A DNA stretch of 41,444 nucleotides from WFZT01 sp964398355 (GTDB lineage Bacteria; Hydrothermota; Hydrothermia; B15-G9; WFZT01): assembly GCA_964398355.1 (NCBI GenBank), contig CAYNMM010000063.1, forward strand, positions 1 to 41,444. Reading direction: 5' to 3'. Below the pieces are notes generated by a model. The model searched no databases and had not been told where the DNA came from. It saw only the letters and a list, made by a program, of their open reading frames with translations. Below are positions 8,074 through 17,076 of the stretch, piece after piece (within the stretch, counting starts at the first letter, position 1; each line of letters opens with the position of its first letter). A program made the translations under genes and the position numbers.

Positions 8074-9075
8074 CTATTTTCCTATCCTCAGTACCGCTGT
8101 ACCTTTCTGTTTACTGTGTCTTGTAGCAATCAGCGCTTCAGGGGCTTTTTCAAAAGGATACACTTCAAGGTCCATTTTTATATCTATCTGACTTGCTATC
8201 TTGATAAATTCCTCACCGTCCTCACGGGTAACATTAGCGAGAGAGACAATTTCACGTTCATGCCAGAGCAAGTTGTAATCTTTGATTACTACCGGTGTCA
8301 TTGTAACCGGGCCGAGGACCAATCTTCCACCCTTGTCGAGTTGAGAAAGGGCAAATGACACGAGATCTCCCACAGGTGGGAACAGGATACTCCCGTCAAG
8401 TTTCACAGGTAGCACATCATCGTATCCACCGATCCAATCAGCACCAAGTTTTCTTGCTGCTTCTTTATTTTTCTCGCTCCGTGTAATTACAAAAACTTCT
8501 AATCCAAGGTGCTTGGCGACCTGCAGAATATAAGTTGCCGATGGTCCAAAGCCGTAGAGACCGAGTTTCTGGCCACCGGTTAATCCTGTTAATCTGAAAG
8601 CTCTATAGCCAGCAACACCAGGGCACATCCATGGAGCAAGTTCTTCAAATGATTTATTATTCGGTAGTTTCAGAGCAAATTTTTCATTAACGATTGTGAA
8701 TTCTGCGTAACCACCGTCTACATCCCATCCTGTGAATTTCGCATTTTCGCATAGATTTTCCTTCCCTTTTCTGCAGTATTTACAGGAACCACAGGCGTAG
8801 TTTAGCCATGTGACTCCTGCCCGTTCTCCAATTTTAAATTTTGTTACACCTTCCCCAATTTCATCGACAATACCAACAATTTCGTGTCCGGGAATGATAG
8901 GCTTTTTATGAAGTGGTAAGTCACCTTCGGCAATATGTGCATCGGTTCTACAGACTCCACAGGCCATTATTTTGATGCGGATTTCACCTGGTCCTGGGTG
9001 TGGGTCTGGTAATTCAACGAATTTCAGAGGTTTCTCCTCAACAGGTTTTTGCTCTTCAATGATCCAGGCTTTCAT
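8074..9075 (-). CDS. Zinc-dependent alcohol dehydrogenase (MDR superfamily)
   Basis: 333 residues. The catalytic zinc ligands are visible as C39 (CGVCRTDAH), H64 (GHE) and C151 (WMCPGVAGY). The structural zinc lobe is C95-X2-C98-X2-C101-X7-C109. The coenzyme fold has GFGPSA at 175-180. The unusual WMCPGVAGYRAFRLTG region resembles the subfamily often annotated as 'zinc-binding alcohol dehydrogenase family' (adh_fam_2). It should oxidise primary alcohols or reduce aldehydes with NAD(P); the exact substrate is not predictable. ATG follows AGGAGG, 9 bases after the NAD(P)HX repair gene, so the two form an operon. Confidence 0.9.
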   Translation of the reverse strand: MKAWIIEEQKPVEEKPLKFVELPDPHPGPGEIRIKIMACGVCRTDAHIAEGDLPLHKKPIIPGHEIVGIVDEIGEGVTKFKIGERAGVTWLNYACGSCKYCRKGKENLCENAKFTGWDVDGGYAEFTIVNEKFALKLPNNKSFEELAPWMCPGVAGYRAFRLTGLTGGQKLGLYGFGPSATYILQVAKHLGLEVFVITRSEKNKEAARKLGADWIGGYDDVLPVKLDGSILFPPVGDLVSFALSQLDKGGRLVLGPVTMTPVVIKDYNLLWHEREIVSLANVTREDGEEFIKIASQIDIKMDLEVYPFEKAPEALIATRHSKQKGTAVLRIGK

Positions 9076-9084
9076 GATTTCCTC

Positions 9085-10668
9085 CTAAATTGTGTATAAA
9101 CTCCAGTAGTTAGTTTCGACTATTTCTTCGTAGTTTTCTCTGTAAAATTCAAGGGCATCCGGTAGAAATTTCAGAATGTCTCCCGCAACGACACCATCTT
9201 CTCCTATTTCAGCGGCTGCTATATCTCCTGCAAGTCCGTGGAAGAAAACCCCCATATTTACAGCGTCTTCCAGACTGAATCCATGGGCCGTAAGCATTGC
9301 TGCAATCGTACCTGTTAATACGTCACCACTACCAGCTGTTGCCATTCCTGGGTTACCACTCAGATTTACAGTGATTTTCCCATCAGGGTATCCGATCAGT
9401 GAGTGTGCACCCTTAAGAATCGTAATTACGCCGTACTTTGTGACGAAGTTTCTGAGCACGTTAACCTTATTATTTCTAATTTCATCGGTCGAGAGGCCGG
9501 TTAACCTTGACATTTCTCCAGGATGTGGGGTCAATATTGTAGGTGCCTTTCTCTCTTTCAGGATTTCGATATTTGAGGCAATTGCGGTAAGTCCATCACC
9601 ATCTATGAGTAGAGGTTTTTCCATCAGAGGAGTAATTTTTCTCACAAATTCCTGTGTTTCCTGATTCAGGCTTACACCCGGGCCAAGTACAACCATGTCG
9701 ACTCCTTTTGAGAATTCAAGCAGGAAATTGAGATTATCCACGGAAATTGTTCCGTCCTTTGTCTCTTTTAGTGGCACAAAGACTATTTCATTTCCTTTAG
9801 CTGCGATTGAAGGTGCTACTGAGCGCGGTGTTGCAAGATAGGCAAGTCCTCCACCTGCCTTTAGAAAAGACATTGCAGAAAAGTAAGGTGCACCAAAGTA
9901 AAGAGACGCGCCCGAAATAAAGAGGACCTTTCCATAAGACCCTTTGTGAGTATCACTTTCTCTAATCATTAACGGAAGGAATCTGGTTGTTTCCACTTTG
10001 ATGTCCGGAGAATTGTAATTTTGAGGTGGGAAGGAGATATGTGTAACAAAGAGTTTACCGCAGTGGTCAAATCCGGGGTAAAGAATATTCCCGATTTTAG
10101 GCAGTCCATAGGTTATTGTGAAATCAGCAAAGACAGCGGTACCCATTACTCTTCCTGTGTTTCCGTTTATCCCTGATGGTATATCGATTGCAAAAACAGG
10201 CTTTTCACTATTATTTATCATTTCAATGACTTCCCTGTATTTACCTTCCACATTTCTGTGGATACCGGTGCCGAGGATAGCGTCAACTATAGCGTCAGAA
10301 TCTTCAATGTAAGCTTCCACCATATCAAGGTTATCTTCGGTAACGAGTTCGAAAGGAATTCCTGCTCTTTTGACCATTTCAAAGTGAAAATTCACAGTCT
10401 CGTCAAACTTTTCTGGTGTACTGAGGCAGAGAATTCTGACATCCCCACCGGTAGAGAAGATTTTTCTCGCTACCACAAGGCCATCACCACCATTATGTCC
10501 CGAACCGCAGAATACGACGAATCTTCTATCCTTAACCCCGAATTCATTCAGGATGACGTAGTAGGCAGCTTCTCCTGCATTTTCCATCAAGATAATACCG
10601 GGAATGGCGTATTTTTCCATAGCGTTTCTGTCAAGCTGATGCATTTCCTCAACTGTTGAGACCTTCAT
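9085..10668 (-). CDS. nnrDE: Bifunctional NAD(P)HX epimerase / ADP-dependent NAD(P)HX dehydratase
   Basis: 527 residues, the full length of the fused repair enzyme. The N-terminal YjeF/NnrE domain (1 to about 215) has GSGHNGGDGLVVAR, the epimerase phosphate-binding loop. The C-terminal ribokinase-like NnrD domain has GSYGKVLFISGA, the ADP-site stretch ILKGAHSLI and the catalytic NPGMATAGSGDVLTG. It restores hydrated NADH/NADPH, damage that forms faster at high temperature. GGAGG precedes ATG 10668. Downstream and co-oriented is a zinc ADH, a nicotinamide-cofactor user. The call is secure. Confidence 0.96.
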   Translation of the reverse strand: MKVSTVEEMHQLDRNAMEKYAIPGIILMENAGEAAYYVILNEFGVKDRRFVVFCGSGHNGGDGLVVARKIFSTGGDVRILCLSTPEKFDETVNFHFEMVKRAGIPFELVTEDNLDMVEAYIEDSDAIVDAILGTGIHRNVEGKYREVIEMINNSEKPVFAIDIPSGINGNTGRVMGTAVFADFTITYGLPKIGNILYPGFDHCGKLFVTHISFPPQNYNSPDIKVETTRFLPLMIRESDTHKGSYGKVLFISGASLYFGAPYFSAMSFLKAGGGLAYLATPRSVAPSIAAKGNEIVFVPLKETKDGTISVDNLNFLLEFSKGVDMVVLGPGVSLNQETQEFVRKITPLMEKPLLIDGDGLTAIASNIEILKERKAPTILTPHPGEMSRLTGLSTDEIRNNKVNVLRNFVTKYGVITILKGAHSLIGYPDGKITVNLSGNPGMATAGSGDVLTGTIAAMLTAHGFSLEDAVNMGVFFHGLAGDIAAAEIGEDGVVAGDILKFLPDALEFYRENYEEIVETNYWSLYTI

Positions 10669-10848
10669 TCTGAAATCCTCCTTCTGTTTTTAATTAAGAT
10701 TAACGTGGAATTAAGAGAACTTCCAGTGGAGGTTGCTTTTATTATCGCAATAGGTATTAAGCTTAAACGACGATTTTCCTGGAGGTAGATTCAGAAGTCC
10801 GGATTCTTTTTTATTCGAGCTAATTTTTCAGATATCGTTCCAGTGGCC

Positions 10849-10876
10849 TTGACAGGATGTAATATTTTGCAATAAT
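10849..10876 (+). promoter_or_regulatory. Predicted promoter of the por operon
   Basis: TTGACA (10849-10854), 16-base spacer, AATAAT (10871-10876), about 105 bases before the porG ATG. The 10669-10982 gap otherwise contains nothing recognisable apart from the GGGGG ribosome site before 10983. Confidence 0.5.
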
Positions 10877-10982
10877 CTTTGGACAATGCTATGCGGTCTA
10901 AAAAATTTGCGGTTTTCCTTCCATTCTGATAGAACACCTGAAATTCCATATACAGAAAATTCGATAAAGGGGGTAACTCTTT

Positions 10983-11561
10983 ATGATTGAGATTAGAATG
11001 CACGGTCGTGGAGGGCAGGGTACTGTTGTTGCATCAAAGGCCCTCGGTATAGCATTCTTCCTTGAAGGTAGATATATTCAATCTTATCCCCAGTATGGGG
11101 TCGAGCGCCGTGGCGCTCCTGTTCAGGCATTCCTGAGAGTTGCAGAGCCTGGTGAAGAGGAATTCGTACGCTCACAGATTTATGAACCGGATCAAATTAT
11201 AATCCTGGATCCCACCCTACTTGACCAGATTAACGTTCTTGAGGGTTTGAAACCTGGTGGCTGGGTTATTATCAATTCTCCTGAGGCTCCAGAAAATATT
11301 GATATACCTGAAATTTATAATGTTGCAACAGTGGATGCATCGTCTATTGCGATAAAACATAGGCTCGGGACCAAGGCTCAGCCTATTGTTAACACTGCTA
11401 TTCTTGGAGGCTATGCTGGAGCTACTAAACTTGTCAGCATTGAGAATGTTAAAGAAGCGATAAAGCAGACAGTCCCGATAAAACCTGAAGAGAATGCCAG
11501 AGCCGCAGAAGAAGCTTACTATTCTGTTAGAATTAGAAAAGCATCGGAGGTTAAAATATGA
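10983..11561 (+). CDS. porG: 2-oxoacid:ferredoxin oxidoreductase, gamma subunit
   Basis: 192 residues, the normal size of PorG/VorG. The start IEIRMHGRGGQGTVVASKAL is the family signature, followed by YIQSYPQYGVERRGAPVQAF. First gene of a four-gene operon (gamma, GltD-delta fusion, alpha, beta). The gamma subunit helps bind CoA/thiamine diphosphate at the subunit interface. ATG is preceded by GGGGGTAAC. The stop overlaps the next ATG by 4 bases. Confidence 0.93.
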   Translation: MIEIRMHGRGGQGTVVASKALGIAFFLEGRYIQSYPQYGVERRGAPVQAFLRVAEPGEEEFVRSQIYEPDQIIILDPTLLDQINVLEGLKPGGWVIINSPEAPENIDIPEIYNVATVDASSIAIKHRLGTKAQPIVNTAILGGYAGATKLVSIENVKEAIKQTVPIKPEENARAAEEAYYSVRIRKASEVKI

Positions 11562-13219
11562 GTGAAAAGTATGGCCTGAGTAATATTCCTGAGGCTCCAC
11601 TTACGCTGACGTCAACCTTAATTAACAAGACGGGCAGCTGGAAAAATATTCAGCCAGTTCTCATTGAAAGCACAGCTCCGTGTACAGCAGCATGTCCTGC
11701 TGGTATCGAGATTCCAGTTTATTTCGACATGCTGATCAGAGGAAAGCTTGATGAGGCAGCCAGAATTCTGCACGATAGTAATCCCTTTCCCTCGATTACC
11801 GGGCGCGTATGCCCGCACTTCTGTGAGCAAAAGTGCAACCGGCAGTATTTTGATGAAGCTATAGGAATACGAGGAATTGAACGGTACCTTGGCGATAAAT
11901 ACCTTGAGAAAAAATGGTCTCCCCCGGAGGTAGAACTGGATAAAAAAATCGCAATAGTCGGTTCCGGACCTGCCGGACTTAGTGCTGCCCATTACTTGAG
12001 AAAGAAAGGCTATAAGGTCATCGTTTTTGAAAGGGATTCAGAGGCAGGTGGTGTACTCAGGTACGGAATTCCGGATTACAGATTGCCAAAAGACATACTT
12101 GATAAGGAGATTGAGGCCCTTAAAAGAGAGGGTGTGAAGTTTCAGATGAACACGGAGATAGGAAAGGACATCACATTTTCCGATTTAAAAAAACAATACG
12201 ATGCGGTGTTTTTTGGTACAGGAGCTCCACTTGAAAGAGAGATGAAGATTCCGGGTGAAGAAAACTTCATCAAGGGAGTTGAATTTTTGAAAGATGTGAA
12301 CACGGGCAAGATCAGAGAATTTCAAGGTCGGGTAGCAGTTATTGGAGGTGGAAATGTTGCAATGGATGTTGCAAGAAGTCTTTTGAGACTTGGAGCTACA
12401 CCAGTAGTTCTATACAGGAGAACCGAAAAGGAGATGCCAGCAATCAGAGAAGAAGTAGTCAGGGCACTTGAAGATGGCATCGAATTTAAGTTTTTAACAC
12501 TCCCCATTAAAGCTGAGAAGAGAGATGAAAAGATTGTACTCACGAACATAAAGATGAAACTTGGGGAGCCCGATTCCAGTGGTAGAAGAAGACCCATACC
12601 TATTGAAGGGTCAGAGTTTACAGATGAATACGATGCGGTTATAACAGCTATTGGTGAGCTTGCAGATCTATCTGTTTTTCCTGAGAGTTTATTAGGGGAA
12701 AAAGGATGGCTTGACGTTGACGTTGAGACAACTGCGACCAAGGATCCGAAAGTGTTTGCAGGAGGTGATCTTGTCCTTGGTCCGGCCACTGTTATCGAGG
12801 CAATCGCGCTGGGTAAACGAGCGGCAACTAATATTGACAGAATGCTTAATGGGCTTGAATTAAAGAAATTTAAACCCTTTGAGAAAGTTGTTGAATTCAG
12901 CAAAATAGTGACAGATTACTTTATAGAAGAACCCAGAGAGAGACAACCAGAGTTGCCTTTAGAGGAGAGAATAAAGCACTTTGATAAAGAGGAAATTGGT
13001 GATTATACAGATGATCAGGTTAGGCGTGAGGCCCTGAGGTGTTTCTCCTGTGGACACTGTAACGGATGCGGTACCTGCTGGGTGTTCTGTCCCGATATGG
13101 CAATAAAATGGGAAAATGATCAGCCTGTATTCGTCTACGATTATTGCAAGGGATGTGGAATATGTTCTGCTGAATGTCCGAGAGACGTTATTCAGATGGA
13201 ACAGGTCAGGAATTTTTAG
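11558..13219 (+). CDS. GltD-like FAD/NAD(P) oxidoreductase fused to a PorD-like 2[4Fe-4S] ferredoxin
   Basis: 553 residues. Segment 1 (about 35-110) is the GltD-type Fe-S domain with C42, C46, C85, C89 and C93. Segment 2 is the flavin domain with GSGPAG at 135-140 and the RYGIPDYRLPK stretch. Segment 3 is the NAD(P) domain with GGGNVA at 263-268 followed by YRRTEKEMPA; the double-arginine region is usual for NADPH. Segment 4 (about 480-553) is a PorD-like ferredoxin with C501/C504/C507/C511 and C530/C533/C536/C540, plus C495 and C498. It occupies the place of the delta subunit in the operon and overlaps porG by 4 bases. Inferred role: electron transfer between the oxidoreductase clusters, ferredoxin and NAD(P)H. 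Confidence 0.92.
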   Translation: MSEKYGLSNIPEAPLTLTSTLINKTGSWKNIQPVLIESTAPCTAACPAGIEIPVYFDMLIRGKLDEAARILHDSNPFPSITGRVCPHFCEQKCNRQYFDEAIGIRGIERYLGDKYLEKKWSPPEVELDKKIAIVGSGPAGLSAAHYLRKKGYKVIVFERDSEAGGVLRYGIPDYRLPKDILDKEIEALKREGVKFQMNTEIGKDITFSDLKKQYDAVFFGTGAPLEREMKIPGEENFIKGVEFLKDVNTGKIREFQGRVAVIGGGNVAMDVARSLLRLGATPVVLYRRTEKEMPAIREEVVRALEDGIEFKFLTLPIKAEKRDEKIVLTNIKMKLGEPDSSGRRRPIPIEGSEFTDEYDAVITAIGELADLSVFPESLLGEKGWLDVDVETTATKDPKVFAGGDLVLGPATVIEAIALGKRAATNIDRMLNGLELKKFKPFEKVVEFSKIVTDYFIEEPRERQPELPLEERIKHFDKEEIGDYTDDQVRREALRCFSCGHCNGCGTCWVFCPDMAIKWENDQPVFVYDYCKGCGICSAECPRDVIQMEQVRNF

Positions 13220-13228
13220 GAGGTAACG

Positions 13229-14416
13229 ATGGCAACTGTAAAAACTGGTATTAAAAAGGTTTTGACTGGAAATAATTCAGTTTCCTGGGGAGTAAAACTC
13301 TCAAGAGTACAGGTCATTTCGGCTTATCCAATAACTCCACAGACTACCATTGTCGAGCTATTATCAGAGATGGTGGCGAACCGTGAACTTGAGGCAGAGT
13401 TTATTAAAGTAGAGTCAGAGCACTCGGCCATGTCCGCTGTGATTGGTGCGGCAGCTGCCGGTGCACGCGCATTTACTGCAACCTCTGCTCAGGGACTTGC
13501 ACTTATGCACGAAATGCTTCACTGGGCTGCTGGTGCGCGCCTTCCAATCGTACTTGCAAATGTAAACAGGGCCTTTGGACCACCATGGTCAATCTGGACA
13601 GAGCAGACTGATTCCCTTGCTCAACGCGATACCGGATGGATACAAATTTACGTGGAATCCAACCAGGAAGCTCTTGATAATGTCATCCTCGCCTACAAAA
13701 TAGCAGAACAGGTAAATTTACCCGTAATGATCGTCCTTGAAGCTTTTGTCCTATCTCACACAAATGAACCAGTTGAGATCTATCCGCAAGAAATGGTCGA
13801 TGAATTTCTCCCTCCACGTGAGAACCCCTTATACGTTGTTGAACCGGGTAATAATTATGCCGTGGGTGCTCTTGGCGGGCCAGATATTTATATGGAATGG
13901 CGATTTAAAATGCAGAAAGCAATGGAAGAAGCCATTGATGTGATCAAGAAAGAGGGCGAAAACTTTGGTAACCATTTTGGAAGAGAATATGGGTTATTTG
14001 AAGAATATATGATGGATGATGCAGAGACTGTTCTTGTCTCGGCTGGTGCGTTCACGAGCACGGTAAAGTATGCAGTCAGGCGATACAGAGAGGAAACGGG
14101 TGAAAAAGTTGGTGTTTTAAAATTGAGGACCTTCAGGCCATTCCCGGCGGCCGCCCTCAGGAAAGTTCTTTGCTGCAGGAAGAAGGTCGCTGTACTTGAC
14201 AGGAATATTTCCTTTGGACACCATGGAATATTTTATGAAGAATTGAAATCTGCACTTTACAGAATGAAGGATGGAGAGAGGCCCCTGATGTTCGGTTATA
14301 TTCTTGGTCTTGGAGGAAGAGACATCACAGCAAAAGATATTAAGGAGATTATAGAAGACGTGAAGACAAGAGATGAAATTCAGGAAGATATAATCTGGAA
14401 GGGGGTAAAATCATGA
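13229..14416 (+). CDS. porA: Pyruvate/2-oxoacid:ferredoxin oxidoreductase, alpha subunit
   Basis: 395 residues, typical PorA size. It shows AYPITPQTTIVELLSEM, FIKVESEHSAMSAVIGAAAAG, TSAQGLALMHEML and ANVNRAFGPPWSIW, all features of the alpha subunit (pyrimidine-binding and CoA-interacting region). AGGAGG lies 7 bases upstream of the ATG. It overlaps porB by 4 bases. It catalyses oxidative decarboxylation of a 2-oxoacid to acyl-CoA together with porB; sequence similarity favours pyruvate, but 2-oxoisovalerate or others cannot be ruled out by eye. Confidence 0.93.
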   Translation: MATVKTGIKKVLTGNNSVSWGVKLSRVQVISAYPITPQTTIVELLSEMVANRELEAEFIKVESEHSAMSAVIGAAAAGARAFTATSAQGLALMHEMLHWAAGARLPIVLANVNRAFGPPWSIWTEQTDSLAQRDTGWIQIYVESNQEALDNVILAYKIAEQVNLPVMIVLEAFVLSHTNEPVEIYPQEMVDEFLPPRENPLYVVEPGNNYAVGALGGPDIYMEWRFKMQKAMEEAIDVIKKEGENFGNHFGREYGLFEEYMMDDAETVLVSAGAFTSTVKYAVRRYREETGEKVGVLKLRTFRPFPAAALRKVLCCRKKVAVLDRNISFGHHGIFYEELKSALYRMKDGERPLMFGYILGLGGRDITAKDIKEIIEDVKTRDEIQEDIIWKGVKS

Positions 14417-15345
14417 GTTTCTGGTACAATCAGGTTCCAATGGAGGAGAATTTTAACTCCGGGCACTTAGCGTGTCAGGGCTGTGGTGCAACTATTGCAA
14501 TGAGATTGGCTTTGAAGGCACTTGGGACCAATACGGTTGTAGTAATACCCGCTTGCTGCTGGACAATCATCGATGGAGCATTTCCAGCGCATGCACTTAA
14601 AGTTCCTCTCTTTCATACAGCCTTTGAAACAGCAGCGGTTGTAGCTTCAGGAATAAAATCAGGTCTCAGAATAAGAGGAAAAGGTGATGTGACTGTGATG
14701 GCATGGGCAGGCGATGGTGGAACCTTTGATATCGGTATCCAAGCTCTTTCAGGTGCGGCTGAGAGAAATGAAGATATTATCTATGTTGTTTACGACAACG
14801 AAGCTTATATGAATACCGGAATTCAAAGATCCAGTGCTACACCGTACGGTGCATGGACCACAACGACCCCAGAAAAGCATCCTGAAGATAGGCCTAAAAA
14901 GAATATAATGGAAATCCTTGCAGCTCACAGCATTCCTTATCAGGCCACGGCAACGGTGGCCTACCCGGAGGATTTTATCAGAAAATTTAAAAAGGCAAAA
15001 GGATTGAGAGGTACAAGGTTTATCCATGTGCTATCTCCATGTCCACCTGGCTGGAAAATCGCTTCGGACATGTCTATAAAAGTCTCCCGTCTTGCCGTGG
15101 AAACGAAGGTATTCCCACTCTATGAAATAGAGGACTATGGTGATAAATACACGATCAATTACTGGCCAAAGGGGTTGCCCGTTAAAGAGTATTTAAAGCT
15201 CCAGGGGAGATTCAGACACCTAACAGAAGATAAAATTGAGTATATTCAGAAGAATGTGGACAAAAACTGGGAAAAGCTTGTGCTGAAGCATAAGCTGTCT
15301 CACGGGACAACGGATAATATTCCCAGAAATGTAGTTTACAGATAA
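14413..15345 (+). CDS. porB: Pyruvate/2-oxoacid:ferredoxin oxidoreductase, beta subunit
   Basis: 310 residues. It shows the C21/C24 pair in CQGCGATIAMRLALKALG, the thiamine diphosphate/Mg motif around GDGGTFDIGIQALSGAAERN, and YDNEAYMNTGIQRSSATPYGA, all signature PorB features; later Cys in HVLSPCPPGW completes the [4Fe-4S] set. Last gene of the operon; a strong GC hairpin (15392-15426) follows and separates it from the convergent leu genes. Confidence 0.94.
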   Translation: MSFWYNQVPMEENFNSGHLACQGCGATIAMRLALKALGTNTVVVIPACCWTIIDGAFPAHALKVPLFHTAFETAAVVASGIKSGLRIRGKGDVTVMAWAGDGGTFDIGIQALSGAAERNEDIIYVVYDNEAYMNTGIQRSSATPYGAWTTTTPEKHPEDRPKKNIMEILAAHSIPYQATATVAYPEDFIRKFKKAKGLRGTRFIHVLSPCPPGWKIASDMSIKVSRLAVETKVFPLYEIEDYGDKYTINYWPKGLPVKEYLKLQGRFRHLTEDKIEYIQKNVDKNWEKLVLKHKLSHGTTDNIPRNVVYR

Positions 15346-15391
15346 GAACTAAATTCCAGGAGGTCATGGATGGGGAGTTTGTTATTTTGGA

Positions 15392-15426
15392 TTGGGGTGG
15401 GGCGGCCAAAGGCCGCCCCACCCCAA
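15392..15426. terminator. Hairpin between convergent por and leu operons
   Basis: Perfect 16-bp stem, TTGGGGTGGGGCGGCC / GGCCGCCCCACCCCAA, loop AAA, followed on the plus strand by ATTTTAATT. It can serve porB and possibly also leuB from the other side. It contains the GGGGCGGCC core shared by other gene-end hairpins here. Confidence 0.85.
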
Positions 15427-15510
15427 ATTTTAATTAAATAAATTTCACACTGCGAACCGCCCCCTTTTCAATATCATCCAGTCTGGTAGCGGTCCTTTCC
15501 TGCATCATCT

Positions 15511-16593
15511 CTACTCTTCGAGTACTTTTCTCGCTATCTCCTTGGCCATCTCCATTGTCCCAACAAGTTTCTCTCCATCTTTTCCGGAATAAATGTCTCT
15601 GGTCCTCAGGCCCTCATCAAGTACCTTTTCCACTGCGTTGTCAATTTTCTCATAGGCATCATCCATATCAAAAGAATATTTCAACATCATAGCAGCACTC
15701 ATAATTTGGGCGATAGGATTAGCAATTCCTTTCCCTGCAATATCAGGAGCAGTGCCACCAACCGGCTCGTATAGGCCGAACTTGTTTTCGTTTATACTTG
15801 CAGAAGGAAGCATTCCGAGTGAGCCTGTGATCATTGCCATTTCGTCACTGAGAATATCGCCGAACATATTTGAAGCGAGAATGACATCAAATTGACGTGG
15901 ATTCCTGACAAGCTGCATGGCTGCGTTATCGATGTAATAATGGTTTAATTCAATTTCTGGATAGTTTTTGTGAATTTCCTCAACCGTCTTTCTCCAGAGC
16001 AATGAGGTGTAAAGTACATTGGCCTTATCAACAGAAGTTACCTTTTTATTACGTTTGGATGCAGTTTCAAATGCCACCTTTGCAATTCTTTCGATTTCCC
16101 ATTTGTGATAGAGCATTGTATCAAATGCCAGATCCTCTTTCATCTCCTTTGGTTTCCCAAAATAAATACCGCTTGTGAGTTCGCGAACAACCATAATGTC
16201 AAATCCTCCACCTATGACCTCTTCTTTCAGGGGTGAAGCCCAGATAAGGGGTCTGTAAATTTTGCCGTATCTCAAATTTGCGAAGAAGTCAAAATGTTTT
16301 CTCAAAGGGAGAAGGGCGCCTCGCTCAGGCTGTTTTTCAGGGGGTAAATGCTCCCACTTAGGTCCTCCAACTGAGCCAAAAAGTATGGCATCGGATTCTT
16401 CACAAACTTTTATAGTTTCATCGGGTAGAGGTGTTCCCCACCTGTCAATTGCAATTCCGCCAACATCTGCGAATTTGTATACAAACTCTACCCCATACAC
16501 TTTTTCAACAGATTTTAACACTTCGATGGCCCCTTCCATAACCTCAGGGCCTATTCCATCACCAGGCAAAACTGCAATTTTGAACTTCTTCAT
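15511..16593 (-). CDS. leuB: 3-isopropylmalate dehydrogenase
   Basis: 360 residues. It begins KIAVLPGDGIGPEVMEGAIE; it has the substrate-binding arginine region LLPLRKHFDFFANLRYG, the VVRELTSGIYFG segment and the coenzyme region EPVGGTAPDIAGKGIANP. These features, including long LeuB-type RxxxxxxxR spacing, favour isopropylmalate over isocitrate or homoisocitrate. It oxidises 3-isopropylmalate to 2-oxoisocaproate in leucine synthesis. ATG overlaps the end of leuD by 4 bases, third gene of leuC-leuD-leuB. leuA is not in the window. Confidence 0.95.
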   Translation of the reverse strand: MKKFKIAVLPGDGIGPEVMEGAIEVLKSVEKVYGVEFVYKFADVGGIAIDRWGTPLPDETIKVCEESDAILFGSVGGPKWEHLPPEKQPERGALLPLRKHFDFFANLRYGKIYRPLIWASPLKEEVIGGGFDIMVVRELTSGIYFGKPKEMKEDLAFDTMLYHKWEIERIAKVAFETASKRNKKVTSVDKANVLYTSLLWRKTVEEIHKNYPEIELNHYYIDNAAMQLVRNPRQFDVILASNMFGDILSDEMAMITGSLGMLPSASINENKFGLYEPVGGTAPDIAGKGIANPIAQIMSAAMMLKYSFDMDDAYEKIDNAVEKVLDEGLRTRDIYSGKDGEKLVGTMEMAKEIARKVLEE

Positions 16594-17075
16594 AAATACT
16601 TCTCCTTTGCATAGTTTAAAAGACCGCCAAACTGGATAATTTCTTTGATGAAATCCGGGAATGGTCTGGCTTTCAAAATTTTATCCTTCACATGAATTTC
16701 TCCCTTATCGAGATCTACCTCTATTTCGTCGCCAGTATCAACAAGATCGTAAACTTCGGTATTTTCAAGGATTGGAAGCCCAATATTTATTGCGTTTCTG
16801 TAAAATATTCTTGCGAAACTTTTTGCAATGACGAGAGAAACGCCAGCCGCTTTTATGGCAATAGGAGCGTGTTCTCGCGAAGACCCGATGCCGAAGCTAT
16901 CGCCAGCGATAATGATGTCTCCTGGTCTAACTTTTGATGCAAATTCAGGATCGAGATCTTCCATACAGTGTTTAGCCAGCTCTTTTTCGTCTGTTGTATT
17001 TAAATACCTTGCCGGTATAATAACGTCAGTATCTACATTATCCCCAAATTTCCAAATTTTTCCTCTTAATTTCAT
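16590..17075 (-). CDS. leuD: 3-isopropylmalate dehydratase, small subunit
   Basis: 161 residues, the short archaeal/thermophile form of LeuD. It shows FGDNVDTDVIIPARYLNTTD, the flexible specificity loop, and GDSFGIGSSREHAPIAIKAAGV, the swivel-domain active-site Ser-Ser-Arg segment. It pairs with LeuC to isomerise 2- to 3-isopropylmalate. Small subunits of this short type can also serve homoaconitase or citramalate routes; the neighbour leuB supports leucine synthesis. It begins 1 base after the leuC stop, with a GGAGGT site inside the leuC end. Confidence 0.93.
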   Translation of the reverse strand: MKLRGKIWKFGDNVDTDVIIPARYLNTTDEKELAKHCMEDLDPEFASKVRPGDIIIAGDSFGIGSSREHAPIAIKAAGVSLVIAKSFARIFYRNAINIGLPILENTEVYDLVDTGDEIEVDLDKGEIHVKDKILKARPFPDFIKEIIQFGGLLNYAKEKYL

Positions 17076-17076
17076 T

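Noticed and set aside
7150..8358. ORFs of 70-130 codons around and after the tRNA genes
   Set aside because: They run through tRNA-Gln, dispersed repeats or the antisense strand of the ADH gene and show no family features.
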